64,000 bases of DNA from CAYREX01 sp964423505. GTDB lineage: Bacteria > Fermentibacterota > Fermentibacteria > Fermentibacterales > JCC-6. Below are positions 22,416-31,468 of this stretch, in pieces; position 1 is the stretch's first letter, and each line of letters starts with the position of its first letter. Location: the NCBI GenBank assembly GCA_964423505.1, contig CAYREX010000015.1:1-64000 (forward strand). The letters run 5' to 3'. The notes below the pieces were generated by a model. It saw nothing but the letters and a program-made list of their open reading frames with translations, ran no database searches and had not been told where the DNA came from. The position numbers and the translations under genes were made by a program.

Positions 22416-24026
22416 ATGGGACGGACGCTGCTCTTGCTGTTCCCGGTGATGGTGCTCTACTCCATCTCCGCCGCCGACTACCCGGAGATACGGTGGTGGT
22501 GCGACCTGGATGCGCCGTCGTTCGGCTCGGCGGCCATCGACGACATCGACGGGGACGGCCGGCCGGAGGTGGTCTTCGGCTGCTACTTCGGCGACGAGCG
22601 GATATACGCCCTCAACGGCGAGGACGGCAGCGAGCTGTGGAGCTTCGACACCGGCGGCTGCAACGACGCCTCTCCGGTCATCTACGACGTGGACCTGGAC
22701 GGTGACCCGGAGGTTATCATGCCGGCGTCGTCGCCCTACAGGGTCTACTGTCTCAGCGGGGACTCCGGCCACGTGGAGTGGTCGACCTCCACCGGCTACC
22801 CCAACTGCATAGACTCCCCGCCGGCGGTGGCCGACCTGGACGGCGACGACCGGCCTGAGGTGGTGCTGGGGACCTTCTACGGGTGGGTCTTCTGCCTGAA
22901 CGGCGAGGACGGGGGGATTTTCTGGAGCTGCAGCCTGGGCACCGACAGCTACATACAGTCCGCGCCCTGCATCCTGGACGTGGAGGGTGACGGCGACCTG
23001 GACGTGGTTGTGGCCCAGTACCTGGGCGACAACAGGATATACGCCCTGGAGGGGTACGACGGCTCCATACTCTGGCACAACGACGAGCCGACCCAGAAGA
23101 TGTACCACGGCGGCTCATTCGCAGACGTCGACGGGGACGGCAGGCCGGAGATAGCCATAGGCTGCTGGGACGGCAGGGTCTTCCTGCTGAACGCCGAGGA
23201 CGGCAGCACCGAGTGGACCTACCAGACGCCGGCCTACATCGGTGCCCCAACGTCCATCGCCGACCTGGACGGAGACGGAGGACTGGAGACCGTCTACTCC
23301 TCCGGCAGCAACATCGGCGTGCTGGACGAGCAGGGCTCCTACCTCTGGGGTTATCCTCTCGGCGGAGGCTGCTTCAGGGGCGCGGCCCTGGCAAACATAG
23401 ACGGGGACACCGTGGTCGACGTGATATTCGGGGACGACAGCGGGGTGCTCACCGCCCTCACCGGGACCGCCCCGGACCCGATATGGACCATAGACCTGGA
23501 GGCGCACTACGGAAGCACCTTCCAGATAGATCACGCTCCCACCGTCGCCGACCTGGACGGCGACGGGAAGCTGGACGTCTTCGTGGTGGGCGGCTACGGG
23601 ACATCGTCGCCTCCGCCCCCGAGCCACGGCAGGGCGTACATGCTCTCCGCCGGCGAGGGGACCGGGCCGGGGTGGCCCATGTTCCGGCATGATCGCCTGC
23701 ACTCCGCGTACTTCGACAGGGACGGCACGGGAGGTCCGGGAGGTGCTGCCCCAGGACCCGCCGAGCCGGTCTGCTTTCCCAACCCCTCGACCGCGGCGGT
23801 GACCCTGCGCATGGAGGTGCCCGAAGCCCGGGTGCCCGTGCTGCTGGAGGTCCTGGACCTCTCCGGCAGGACGGTGCGTCTGCTGGAAGGGGAGGCCGGC
23901 GGGGGTACCGCGGAGGTCACCTGGGACGGAAGAGACGGAGGGGGCTCGCCGGTGCCCCCGGGATGCTACCTCTACAGGATGGAATGCGGCGGGAGCGTCT
24001 CCGTCGGGAGGCTGCTGCGGATATAG
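22416..24026 (+). CDS. Secreted FG-GAP/PQQ-like propeller protein with sorting domain
   Basis: A 536-residue protein with signal peptide (LLLLFPVMVLYSISAA). Repeats of ~48 residues alternate a calcium loop and a strand set: DIDGDGRPEVVFGCYFGDERIYALNGEDGSELWSF, DLDGDDRPEVVLGTFYGWVFCLNGEDGG, DVDGDGRPEIAIGCWDGRVFLLNAEDGS. At least eight blades are visible. The pattern mixes the FG-GAP DxDGDG loop with the PQQ-type AxxxxxGxxxW closure. The C-terminus is a FlgD-like tag (FPNPSTAAVTLRM, LLEVLDLSGRTVRLL, VPPGCYLYRMECGG). It is probably exported and cell-surface associated; the ligand is unknown. Confidence 0.8.
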   Translation: MGRTLLLLFPVMVLYSISAADYPEIRWWCDLDAPSFGSAAIDDIDGDGRPEVVFGCYFGDERIYALNGEDGSELWSFDTGGCNDASPVIYDVDLDGDPEVIMPASSPYRVYCLSGDSGHVEWSTSTGYPNCIDSPPAVADLDGDDRPEVVLGTFYGWVFCLNGEDGGIFWSCSLGTDSYIQSAPCILDVEGDGDLDVVVAQYLGDNRIYALEGYDGSILWHNDEPTQKMYHGGSFADVDGDGRPEIAIGCWDGRVFLLNAEDGSTEWTYQTPAYIGAPTSIADLDGDGGLETVYSSGSNIGVLDEQGSYLWGYPLGGGCFRGAALANIDGDTVVDVIFGDDSGVLTALTGTAPDPIWTIDLEAHYGSTFQIDHAPTVADLDGDGKLDVFVVGGYGTSSPPPPSHGRAYMLSAGEGTGPGWPMFRHDRLHSAYFDRDGTGGPGGAAPGPAEPVCFPNPSTAAVTLRMEVPEARVPVLLEVLDLSGRTVRLLEGEAGGGTAEVTWDGRDGGGSPVPPGCYLYRMECGGSVSVGRLLRI

Positions 24027-24093
24027 GGAGCCTCGTCCAGGCCGAGCTTGCCTCGGCGCCCTCCCGGTGTACATTACGACAGGGAGGGATACC

Positions 24094-24747
24094 ATGAAGA
24101 AGACGAGAGCGCTGCTGCTCGGGGCGGTGCCGGTCCTCCTGGCCTCGGCCTGCGGGAAGACCGGCAGCTACATGCCCCTGGAGGTGGGGAACACGTGGAC
24201 CTACTCGGTGGAGGTGCTCGAGACCAGGGCCGGGGCCACCATCGACGACAGGACGGATGAGCGGGTTGTGGAGGTGACGGCCTGCGTGGACTCGCCGGAG
24301 CACGGCAAGCTCTTCGAGCTGACGAAGACGAGCGGCTCCTCCGGCTACAGCTACAGCTACTGCTTCACCTGGCGGGACAGCACGCTGATGGCCTTCGAGT
24401 CGCCGCAGAGCTACGTGGGCGAGACGTACCTGCAGTTGCCATGCGGGCAGGGAGCGACCTGGGTCACGACCAGGCGCAGCAATCCGGCCATAGACGTCTC
24501 CGTGATGGTGGTGGCGACCGACGTGACCGTCCGGACCCCCGCCGGGAGCTTCGACGGCTGCGTCCGGGTCAGGTCGGAGTGCCAGCTGGACGCCAACCTG
24601 CAGGTACCGGGCCGGGAGCACTTCACCTACGAGTACTGGTGGGCGCCGGGGGTCGGCTACGTCAGGCAGGTCTCCCTGACGGAGAACCAGCTGCAGGAGT
24701 ACAGCCAGAGCCGCACCGAGGAGCTGGTGGAGTACAGCCTGCGCTGA
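24094..24747 (+). CDS. Exported lipoprotein of unknown function
   Basis: ATG 24094 follows GGGAGGGATACC. The 217-residue product has a lipobox (LLASAC). The start of the mature part, YMPLEVGNTWTYSVEV, is the DUF-type 'PLxxGNxWxY' motif common to envelope lipoproteins with a lipocalin-like or beta-sandwich fold. Later strands include GSFDGCVRVRSEC and EHFTYEYWWAPGVGYVRQV, the latter typical of the same group ('YAPGVGxVR'). The role is not known. It begins a run of four small exported or NTF2-like genes in the same direction (24094-26191). Confidence 0.65.
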   Translation: MKKTRALLLGAVPVLLASACGKTGSYMPLEVGNTWTYSVEVLETRAGATIDDRTDERVVEVTACVDSPEHGKLFELTKTSGSSGYSYSYCFTWRDSTLMAFESPQSYVGETYLQLPCGQGATWVTTRRSNPAIDVSVMVVATDVTVRTPAGSFDGCVRVRSECQLDANLQVPGREHFTYEYWWAPGVGYVRQVSLTENQLQEYSQSRTEELVEYSLR

Positions 24748-24844
24748 GCCCGTCCCCTGCAGTATGCCGTTGCGCAGGGCTGCACCCGCTCACCATAGTC
24801 GGCATGCCCGGCGGGAGCGCCCGCTCCCGGGGCAGGGAGGGGCA

Positions 24845-25276
24845 ATGAGGAAGAGGGACCCGGTAGAGGTCGCGCTGGAGTTCGTGGAGAGGATAAACAG
24901 GGCGGACCTGGACGGCCTTCTGAAGATGATGACGTTCGACCACGCCTTCACGGACATCCAGGGCCACGTGACCACCGGCCGGGAGGCGATGACGGAGGGT
25001 TGGGCCGGCTACTTCTCCAGCTGCCCGGACTACATGATCCACGTCAGCCAGGTGTACGAGCTGGGCGAGCACGTGGCGCTGGTGGGGAGGGCGACCGGCT
25101 CCCATACGGCGACGTCCCGAAGGGGCAGCTTCCGGGAGCCCAGCGTCTGGATAGCCGGAATCAGGGGCGACCTGGTCTACTCATGGAGCATCGCCCCGTA
25201 CGACGAGCGGACCATAGAGCGGCTGGGTTTGGACCCGGAGGACGTAGACCCCATCTGCTCCCCCGGCAACATCTGA
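24845..25276 (+). CDS. SnoaL-like (NTF2 fold) protein
   Basis: A 143-residue cytoplasmic protein; ATG 24845 follows GGGAGGGG. The pattern VEVALEFVERINRADLDGLLKMMTFDHAFTDIQGHVTTGREAMTEGWAGYFSSCPDY is a clear SnoaL/DUF4440-type NTF2-like fold, ending with strands EHVALVGRATGS and DLVYSWSIAPYDERTI. Relatives are small ligand-binding proteins or isomerases. No catalytic assignment is possible. It lacks a signal peptide, unlike its neighbours. Confidence 0.75.
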   Translation: MRKRDPVEVALEFVERINRADLDGLLKMMTFDHAFTDIQGHVTTGREAMTEGWAGYFSSCPDYMIHVSQVYELGEHVALVGRATGSHTATSRRGSFREPSVWIAGIRGDLVYSWSIAPYDERTIERLGLDPEDVDPICSPGNI

Positions 25277-25307
25277 GGCTGCGGCCCAGGATTCACTGGA
25301 GGTCACC

Positions 25308-25718
25308 ATGACAGCGAGAGCTTCGTCAGTCGCCGCCGCGATCTTCCTGCTGGCGCTGACCGCCGGGTGCGGCACGGGCACCTCGATGCCCTCCTACTAC
25401 GACTGCGTGGGCGTCTACAGGACCGAGTCGGGGGCTTCCGGCATACCCGGGCTCGAGGTAACCCTCTACCTCAACGACGACTACACAGCGGAGATGAGCT
25501 CCGACTACCAGAACGGAGACCCCCCGGTGGTGGAGACAGGCACCTGGATAATCGGCTCCGAGGGGACCATCACCGTCAGGCTGACCGAGGTCGGCGGAGT
25601 CACCATGTACCCGGTTGACGTGATGGAGCTGGCCCTGGACGGCGCCATCCTGGTGACGGTTGAGTGGGACGAGCTGCTCCACGGCCGGGAGGGGCTGGAG
25701 TTCCACCGCATCCAGTGA
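25308..25718 (+). CDS. Small lipoprotein, NlpE/META-like fold
   Basis: A 136-residue lipoprotein with GGAGGTCACC before ATG 25308 and lipobox LALTAGC. The mature chain has the pattern GVYRTESGASGIPGLEVTLYLNDDYTAEM, PVVETGTWIIGSEGTITVRL, VMELALDGAILVTVEW. It resembles the small beta-barrel of NlpE-type lipoproteins (Y-G-xLP...GI...TxxLxxDxxY...G.W). The Cys pair of true NlpE is missing. Function unknown. Its stop overlaps the GTG start of the next gene. Confidence 0.6.
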   Translation: MTARASSVAAAIFLLALTAGCGTGTSMPSYYDCVGVYRTESGASGIPGLEVTLYLNDDYTAEMSSDYQNGDPPVVETGTWIIGSEGTITVRLTEVGGVTMYPVDVMELALDGAILVTVEWDELLHGREGLEFHRIQ

Positions 25719-26191
25719 CGAGCTGGGCCGGTTACCTGCCGCGGCTGTCCGCACTCTGCGCGGCTCTGCTCCTTGCGACGGCCGGCCGGGCTGACGGCCG
25801 GTCCCCCACAGCCGATGTCACCATCGGAACCCCCCTTCGCCTGTGCGCCTCCGTCGGCGTATCCGGGGTACCGTGGGCCGTACCCTTCGGCGATAACTCC
25901 GGTCCCTCTCTCAGGGCAGAGGCCGGACTGGACGGAGGCAGGCTGATGCTCGGCTACAGGACCGCCCTGAGCCTCGGCTTCCTGCAGGTGGCGGCCGCGG
26001 AGGTCTCCGCCTCGGTCATGCGGAGCTGGGACGACGCCCTGCAGGGTATCCCCCCGGGCTGCACGTACGCCGGACTGGAGGCCCGCAGCAGGCTCCGCCT
26101 GCTGGTGGTGCGGGGAGGGCTGTACAGAAGGCTGGCCGGCGGGGACGCACCCGGCTGGGTCGTCTCCGCCGGCATAGGCGTCGGCATCTAG
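25715..26191 (+). CDS. Exported hypothetical protein
   Basis: GTG 25715 overlaps the upstream stop (GTGA), indicating translational coupling. The 158-residue product has a hydrophobic signal (LSALCAALLLATAGRADG). A Gly-rich beta-type mature part follows (GTPLRLCASVGVSGVPWAVPFGD, LRAEAGLDGGRLMLGYRTALSLG), ending SAGIGVGI. Alternating strand character suggests a small outer-membrane barrel, but this is weak. The gene is convergent with the DUF3160 gene; their stops overlap by 4 bases. Confidence 0.5.
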   Translation: MTSWAGYLPRLSALCAALLLATAGRADGRSPTADVTIGTPLRLCASVGVSGVPWAVPFGDNSGPSLRAEAGLDGGRLMLGYRTALSLGFLQVAAAEVSASVMRSWDDALQGIPPGCTYAGLEARSRLRLLVVRGGLYRRLAGGDAPGWVVSAGIGVGI

Positions 26192-28398
26192 CGGGTCAGC
26201 AGCCAGCCCTCCGTCCAGTCCGGGCTGGCTGGCGGGTCCTCGGCGAGAAGCTCACGCCAGGCCTCGTCGGTGAGCCTGTCGGACATGGGCCAGGTGAACT
26301 CGTAGTAGCTGAGGACCGGCCCGATGGCCGCCTCGACGTAACCGTCCGGCCTGCGGTAGACCACAACAGCCATGTCCAGCCCGCCGGAGGCCACCTCCAG
26401 TACGCTGCCGGAGTTCTGGTCTGTGTGTACGTCGGCCACCAGCGATGTCTCCAGACCCTCCTCGGTCTCCCCGTCCCAGGAGATGCAGTACTCGAGGGTG
26501 GAGGCGAAGCCCTCGAGGAAGTCGGTGTCCCGGTCGGTCAGCGGCTCCCCCGCGAGCTCCCTCTCCGCGATGTCCTGCAGCGTGGAGACGAGGTCGATGG
26601 CCCTCTGGAACCTGGCGTCGGACTGCTCGTCCATGTATCCCAGGTCGTCGATGCCGCTCCTGGCCATCCTGAGGGTGGCCACCAGCTCGGCGTAGACCTC
26701 GGGAACCGGCTCAACAAGCCCCGCCGAGGGGGCCGGGGCCGGTCCCGGGGCGCAGCCTGCCTGCATCGTGTAGCTCTGCTTGGCATAGAGTATGGTGTCG
26801 TGGCGGAGCATGGCCCAGGAGGCCAGCATGGTCCCGAGGGTATGTCTCTCCCAGGCGTCCGTCCTCATGAAGTCGGGGTAGCCTTCGCCCCTTGGCCCTG
26901 CGAGCAGGTGGAGGCAGTGCAGCCAGCACATGTAGAGCGACTCGTGCCAGTCCACCGGGCCGTAGGCCTCTACCATTGAGGTGAGCGACGAGAGGGAGTC
27001 GGCGTAGTGCTCGAACTCCATCTCACCCCTGCTCTCCAGTATCCCGCGGGCCACGTCGCTCCCCAGGACGGCCGCCACGTCCAGGCCGCTCGGCATGAAT
27101 CGCTGACCGCCGTCCGGGGTCCTGCCCACCGCCGGGAAGACCAGGCTGCCCATCACGTCGCTGTCCGGGGTGTACCGCTGGCCCAGTAGACGGAAGCCGA
27201 CGGTTTTCGCCAGGGCCTCGGAGAGGTCGCCGGGGTCGAAGCCGCCTTCGACGTCAGGCATGGAGACCTGCTGGCCGGTGCCGCTGTAGATGGCCGGCCC
27301 CGGATACAGTGCCGCGACCGAGTCCCGGAACGCGGTCCAGAAGCCCCTCTCCCTGACCAGTCCGGTTGTGGCGCTGCCGCCGGTGACGGCCCTTGCGACA
27401 CTGCCGTACTCGGTCACGGAGAGGTCGTCCGCGAAGCCGGCGAAGAAGGCGGTCGTCTCGTATATCCGCCTCCATACGTCCACCAGCGGCTCCCCGTCCA
27501 TCTCCAGGACGTGCAGGTCCGAGACGGTCTCGAGCGCCGTGGCTGTCATCCCGATGGCCGCCTCCTCCGGGACCAGGTAGGGGGCGGCCCGGCCGAAGGG
27601 CTCACCTCCCTTCAGCAGGAGCGTGAGCCTGCCCAGCCACATCATGGCCACGAAGTACCGCTCCAGCCTGTCGCTCGCCGTGTAGTGTCCCCTCGGCACG
27701 TACTGGGAGTAGTCCTCACGGTAGCCGAGGACGGGGCTTGTCTCGAAGCCCTCGTGGGCATCCATGAGGGCCAGCTCCGCCTCCACCGCGTCCGCCACGG
27801 AGGGGTCCGGCTCGAAGGAGGGGTCGAGCACGGAGAGGGGCACGGCGAAGAACGCCGCTCCCATCCCGTTGCCCCGTTCCAGGGCGCTTCCGTAGAGCAG
27901 CGAGCACATGCCCGCCAGATCGTCGTAGATGTGCTCCTCCTCGATGGTCTGCAGCATCTGGTCGAAGAAGATGTGCAGGAGGTGGAGCGGCACCCCCGAT
28001 GAGACGTAGACCGGCACCTCCCAGTCGGCGGTCCTCTGGAAGGCGGCCACCGGGTCGTCTGTGCCGTAGCCCCGGACCACCACGAAGGCGTTCGAGAGGA
28101 GAGCCTCCGGAGGCCGCTCGAGACCGGCCCTCTCCAGCACGCCGCCCAGGTTGATGACCCCGGACGGGTCCAGGGGGAGACCAAGCGCCGGCATGTCCGG
28201 CGAGACCCTGGAAACCTCCGGCTGGTAGTACGCCTCCGCGAACCCGGCGACCGCCTCAGCTGGCTCCGGGAACGAGAGCTCGCCGCTCTCGACATCCTCC
28301 ATGCCGGTCATTTCCGCCTCCGCTCCGCATCCGGACCCCGCCGCCGCGAGAAGGAGGGCGGCGGTTGCGGCCCGGAAGATTCCCGTTCTCTCTCTCAT
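26188..28398 (-). CDS. DUF3160-domain lipoprotein
   Basis: A 736-residue protein, mostly helical, with a lipoprotein signal (LLLAAAGSGC) at the N-terminus. The region ALLSNAFVVVRGYGTDDPVAAFQRTADWEVPVYVSSGVPLHLLHIFFDQMLQTIEE matches the conserved core of the DUF3160 family in order and length (members are typically 600-800 residues). Further matches are VARGILESRGE, DWHESLYMCWLHCLHLLAG, LASWAMLRHDTILYAKQSY and a C-terminal ESGGLDMAVVVYRRPDGYVEAAIGPVLSYYEF-like segment. The function is unknown; a surface or periplasmic role is inferred from the lipobox. It is divergent from the YQAD-repeat gene. Confidence 0.8.
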   Translation of the reverse strand: MRERTGIFRAATAALLLAAAGSGCGAEAEMTGMEDVESGELSFPEPAEAVAGFAEAYYQPEVSRVSPDMPALGLPLDPSGVINLGGVLERAGLERPPEALLSNAFVVVRGYGTDDPVAAFQRTADWEVPVYVSSGVPLHLLHIFFDQMLQTIEEEHIYDDLAGMCSLLYGSALERGNGMGAAFFAVPLSVLDPSFEPDPSVADAVEAELALMDAHEGFETSPVLGYREDYSQYVPRGHYTASDRLERYFVAMMWLGRLTLLLKGGEPFGRAAPYLVPEEAAIGMTATALETVSDLHVLEMDGEPLVDVWRRIYETTAFFAGFADDLSVTEYGSVARAVTGGSATTGLVRERGFWTAFRDSVAALYPGPAIYSGTGQQVSMPDVEGGFDPGDLSEALAKTVGFRLLGQRYTPDSDVMGSLVFPAVGRTPDGGQRFMPSGLDVAAVLGSDVARGILESRGEMEFEHYADSLSSLTSMVEAYGPVDWHESLYMCWLHCLHLLAGPRGEGYPDFMRTDAWERHTLGTMLASWAMLRHDTILYAKQSYTMQAGCAPGPAPAPSAGLVEPVPEVYAELVATLRMARSGIDDLGYMDEQSDARFQRAIDLVSTLQDIAERELAGEPLTDRDTDFLEGFASTLEYCISWDGETEEGLETSLVADVHTDQNSGSVLEVASGGLDMAVVVYRRPDGYVEAAIGPVLSYYEFTWPMSDRLTDEAWRELLAEDPPASPDWTEGWLLTR

Positions 28399-28484
28399 TG
28401 TGGGGCTCCCTCCCTGTTCCTCGGTGGTACATACATTGAAAGGACCGGATTCCCCGGCAATGCCGGGGGGAGAGGAGCGGCGGG

Positions 28485-28817
28485 ATGCGGATGACGACAG
28501 CTCTTGCGGCGGTGCTCGCCCCAGTGGCGGCCGCCGGCAGCATCTACCTTACCGATTACGAGTACCAGGCGGACCTCACGGTATACGTGACCGACTACGA
28601 GTACCAGGCCGACCTCTGCGTGCACGTGGTCGACTACGAGTACCAGGCGGACGACGAGGACGGGCTATGGTACTACGTCGACTACGAGTACCAGGCTGAC
28701 GCCCTTGTCTACCTTGTGGACTACGAGTACCAGGCCGACCTGAAGGTGTACTTCGTGGACTACGATTACCAGGCGGGATGGGAGGAGTCCAGCGAGTGGA
28801 GGGGCAGGCTGCACTAG
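28485..28817 (+). CDS. Exported YQAD-repeat protein, DUF6150-like
   Basis: A 110-residue protein with a short signal (LAAVLAPVAAAGS), then six repeats of about 13-19 residues built on (V/T)DYEYQAD(L)xVYVV. The last reads DYDYQAGWEESSEW. The 'YQADL-VYFVD-YQAGW' pattern and the ending GWxxxxxWxGRLH resemble the DUF6150 family, a small repeat domain predicted to form an intricate knotted sheet. The family call is from memory of the motif and needs a profile search. The product contains almost no linker outside the repeats. Confidence 0.6.
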   Translation: MRMTTALAAVLAPVAAAGSIYLTDYEYQADLTVYVTDYEYQADLCVHVVDYEYQADDEDGLWYYVDYEYQADALVYLVDYEYQADLKVYFVDYDYQAGWEESSEWRGRLH

Positions 28818-28860
28818 CCGCTCCCATGCCGGCGGCCCTGACGTCCGGGGACGGTTCCCG

Positions 28861-29568
28861 GTGAACGTCCTCATCTCGCTGGTGATGGCCGTGGCGCCCT
28901 CTGTGCTCCTCCTCCTCTGGTTCCTCCGCAGGGACAGGGCGAGGCCTGAGCCGGCCGGCCTGGTCCTCCGCATGTTCCTGATGGGCCTGGTGCTGATACT
29001 ACCCGCTCTCCTCCTCGAGATAGTTCTGGACCACCTGAGCTGGACGCTGGGCCGGATGGCCTACCCGCTGGTCCGCGGATTCCTGGTGGTGGCGCTGGTG
29101 GAAGAGTCGCTGAAGCTCCTGGCCGTGATCAGGCTGGCCCGCCGCAGAGCCTGCTTCGACGAGGTGATGGACGGGATCGTCTACACCGTGGCTGCCGGCC
29201 TGGGCTTCGCCTGCCTGGAGAACGTGCTCTTCGTCCTGGGCAGGGGAATGGGTGTCGCGGTGCTGCGGGCTCTCACCGCCGTCCCGATGCACGCGGCGGT
29301 CTCCGCAGTGATGGGCTACTACTTCGGCAGGGGTCGGATGGCCGGTGGGGGGGAGGGCAGACTGCTGGCGGCGAGGGGGCTCGCGATCGCCGTGCTCCTG
29401 CACGGCTCATACAACGCCTTCCTCTTCGGTGTGCCGGTCTGGGACCCCTCCGCTGCCGTTGGCGCCATACTGGCCCTGTTGGTCTCCGTCATACTGGCCC
29501 TGAGGCTGACGAGAAGGGCCCTTCACCTGGACAGGGAGGCGGGTCTGGTCCCGCAGGCGGCCGGCTGA
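28861..29568 (+). CDS. PrsW-family intramembrane glutamic protease
   Basis: GTG start at 28861; 235 residues with about seven transmembrane helices. PrsW/CAAX-like signature motifs are present: VEESLKLLAV (EExxK), the CFDEVMDGIVYTVAAGLGFACLEN segment, PMHAAVSAVMGYYFG and LLHGSYNAF (His on the later helix). Bacterial PrsW cleaves membrane anti-sigma factors; the target here is unknown. It follows the YQAD-repeat gene closely on the same strand. No anti-sigma factor gene is in the window. Confidence 0.85.
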   Translation: MNVLISLVMAVAPSVLLLLWFLRRDRARPEPAGLVLRMFLMGLVLILPALLLEIVLDHLSWTLGRMAYPLVRGFLVVALVEESLKLLAVIRLARRRACFDEVMDGIVYTVAAGLGFACLENVLFVLGRGMGVAVLRALTAVPMHAAVSAVMGYYFGRGRMAGGGEGRLLAARGLAIAVLLHGSYNAFLFGVPVWDPSAAVGAILALLVSVILALRLTRRALHLDREAGLVPQAAG

Positions 29569-29706
29569 AGCCCGGATTGGCGGGTCGGGCGTCCCATTCC
29601 GTATGTTACCCCTGCCGGGGCGGCGCTGCCGCTCCGGCCTTCTTCCTGACATGGACTCTCTCAGCTGCCCCGGTACGGCCGGGGTTTTCTTCGGAGGAGG
29701 GCGGCA

Positions 29707-30654
29707 ATGGCGGGCGGCAGGCTTTCCGAGGAGATGAGGGACTACGCCGGCATCCTGGCCGGAGCGGTGCTCTTCGGCATGGCGTACTCCTGGTTCCTTT
29801 TCCCTTTCAGGGTATCGCCGGGCGGCGTGGGCGGCCTCGCGCAGGTGCTCTACCACTGGACCGGCGTGGCGGAGAGCCTGTGGATGTTCGGCTTCAACAT
29901 CCCGCTCTTCGTGCTGGGTTACTTCGCGGTGGGCAGGCAGTTCGGCGTTCGGAGCTTCGCCGGGATGATGCTCTCCAGCGCCATGATATGGGCGTTCCGT
30001 CCGGCCCACCTCTCCTTCCTGCCGACCTACGGCGACATCGTGCACAACGTGGCCGGCCCGGGGGAGCTGCCCAGGCTGGCCGTCTTCCTCTCCGGCTCCT
30101 CGGAGACGGACATCCTGCTCGCCTCCCTGGCCGGGTCGGCGCTGCTCGGGGCTGGCCTCGGGCTGATATTCAAGTTCCGGGGCTCCACCGGCGGGACCGA
30201 CATCCCGGTCGCGATACTGAAGAAGTACACCGGCGTCTCCATCAGCACAGGCTACTGGGCGGTGGAGTCGGTCATCATCCTCCTGGTCGGCGTCTCCTTC
30301 GAGAACCCGGAGCTGGTCATATGGGCCTACCTGAACCTCTTCCTGGCCAGCAAGATGACCGATTTCGCGGCGGAGGGGATGCCCTACGTCAAGGCGGCGA
30401 TGATAGTAACCGAGAGGCCGGACGAGGTCAGAGACGCCGTCTTCGACCGGCTGAGCAGGGGGGTCACCTTCCTGAGGGCACAGGGCGGCTACTCCAGGGA
30501 GGAGAGGGACGTGCTCTACGTCTGCGTGCACAGGAGACAGGTGATGTTGCTGCGCCGGCTGGTCAGGCGCATCGACCCGGAGGCCTTCATGGTACTCCAC
30601 GACGCCTACGACGTGATGGGTTACGGCTTCAGGCAGCGGACCATATCGTACTAG
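29707..30654 (+). CDS. YitT-family membrane protein (DUF161/DUF2179)
   Basis: A 315-residue protein with five or six N-terminal helices and a cytosolic C-terminal domain. The family start is clear: GILAGAVLFGMAYSWFLFPFRVSPGGVGGLAQVLYHWTGV. FKFRGSTGGTDIPVAIL is the conserved GGTD motif, and the DUF2179 part follows (AMIVTERPDEVRDAVFDRLSRGVTFLRAQGGYSREERDVLYVCV). The family is widespread; proposed roles include transport, but none is established. ATG 29707 follows GGAGGGCGGCA. Confidence 0.88.
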   Translation: MAGGRLSEEMRDYAGILAGAVLFGMAYSWFLFPFRVSPGGVGGLAQVLYHWTGVAESLWMFGFNIPLFVLGYFAVGRQFGVRSFAGMMLSSAMIWAFRPAHLSFLPTYGDIVHNVAGPGELPRLAVFLSGSSETDILLASLAGSALLGAGLGLIFKFRGSTGGTDIPVAILKKYTGVSISTGYWAVESVIILLVGVSFENPELVIWAYLNLFLASKMTDFAAEGMPYVKAAMIVTERPDEVRDAVFDRLSRGVTFLRAQGGYSREERDVLYVCVHRRQVMLLRRLVRRIDPEAFMVLHDAYDVMGYGFRQRTISY

Positions 30655-30691
30655 CGTCCGGGACCGGCCGGACACGGACGCGGAGGTCCCC

Positions 30692-31468
30692 ATGCTGACC
30701 GACACCCACTGCCACCTGTTCATGGAGCCGCTCTCGGAGGAGACGGACGCGGTCCTCGCCAGGGCCGCCGCCGCCGGGGTGGGCCGGGTGGTCGTGCCCG
30801 CCTACGACCGGGCCTCCTGGGAGGCCGTGGCCGAGCTCTCCGGCCGCGAGGGGGTGCACGGGGCGCTGGGCCTGCATCCATGGAGGGCGGAGGACGGGCT
30901 GGACCCGCAGGAGCTGGAGACGATGCTCCGGGAGACGGGAGCCGTGGCCGTGGGTGAGGTCGGGCTCGATTCGAAGACCTCCGTCCCGATGGAGCTGCAG
31001 ATGCGGGTGCTCGAGGAGCAGCTGGAGCTGGCCCATTCGATTGGGCTCCCGGTCATCCTCCACTGCAGGGGCGCCTTCGGAAGGCTGCGGCAGATGCTGG
31101 CCCGGCATGCCGGGGCTGGTGGGCTGCGCGGCGTGATGCATGCCTGGTCCAGGGCTCCGGAGACCGCCCGGCGCTTCCTCGACCTCGGGCTGCACCTGGC
31201 GCTTGGCGGCGCCGTGACCAGGCCCGGCGCCGAGAGGGCCAGGGCCTCTGCCCCGCTGATCCCGGAGGGCCGCCTGCTCCTGGAGACGGACGCTCCCTCC
31301 ATCGGTCTCGACGGCGTACCTTCGGGGGAGAGCGAGCCGGCCCACGTGGCCCTCGTTGCCGAGGCCGCCGCCGGGCTGCGGGGCGCCACTCCGGGGGAGC
31401 TTGCCCGGCTGACCTCCGTCAACGCCGCTTCTCTGTTCGGTCTGGCCGGGGGCACCCTTGCTTCCTGA
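30692..31468 (+). CDS. TatD-family metal-dependent hydrolase
   Basis: A 258-residue TIM-barrel nuclease-type protein. Metal-site motifs are in place: DTHCHL at the N-terminus, GLHPW, GEVGLDS (Glu ligand), ILHCRG, MHAWSR and ETDAPSI. TatD enzymes act as 3'-5' exonucleases/DNases and in D-aminoacyl-tRNA or RNA quality roles. The typical family length is about 260. Its end overlaps the TTG start of the ThiF-like gene by 11 bases, indicating an operon. Confidence 0.88.
   Translation: MLTDTHCHLFMEPLSEETDAVLARAAAAGVGRVVVPAYDRASWEAVAELSGREGVHGALGLHPWRAEDGLDPQELETMLRETGAVAVGEVGLDSKTSVPMELQMRVLEEQLELAHSIGLPVILHCRGAFGRLRQMLARHAGAGGLRGVMHAWSRAPETARRFLDLGLHLALGGAVTRPGAERARASAPLIPEGRLLLETDAPSIGLDGVPSGESEPAHVALVAEAAAGLRGATPGELARLTSVNAASLFGLAGGTLAS

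Noticed and set aside
29577..30698. Plus-strand ORF of 373 codons overlapping the YitT gene
   Set aside because: The YitT-family frame has all family motifs; this one is Arg/Gly-rich and has no motif.
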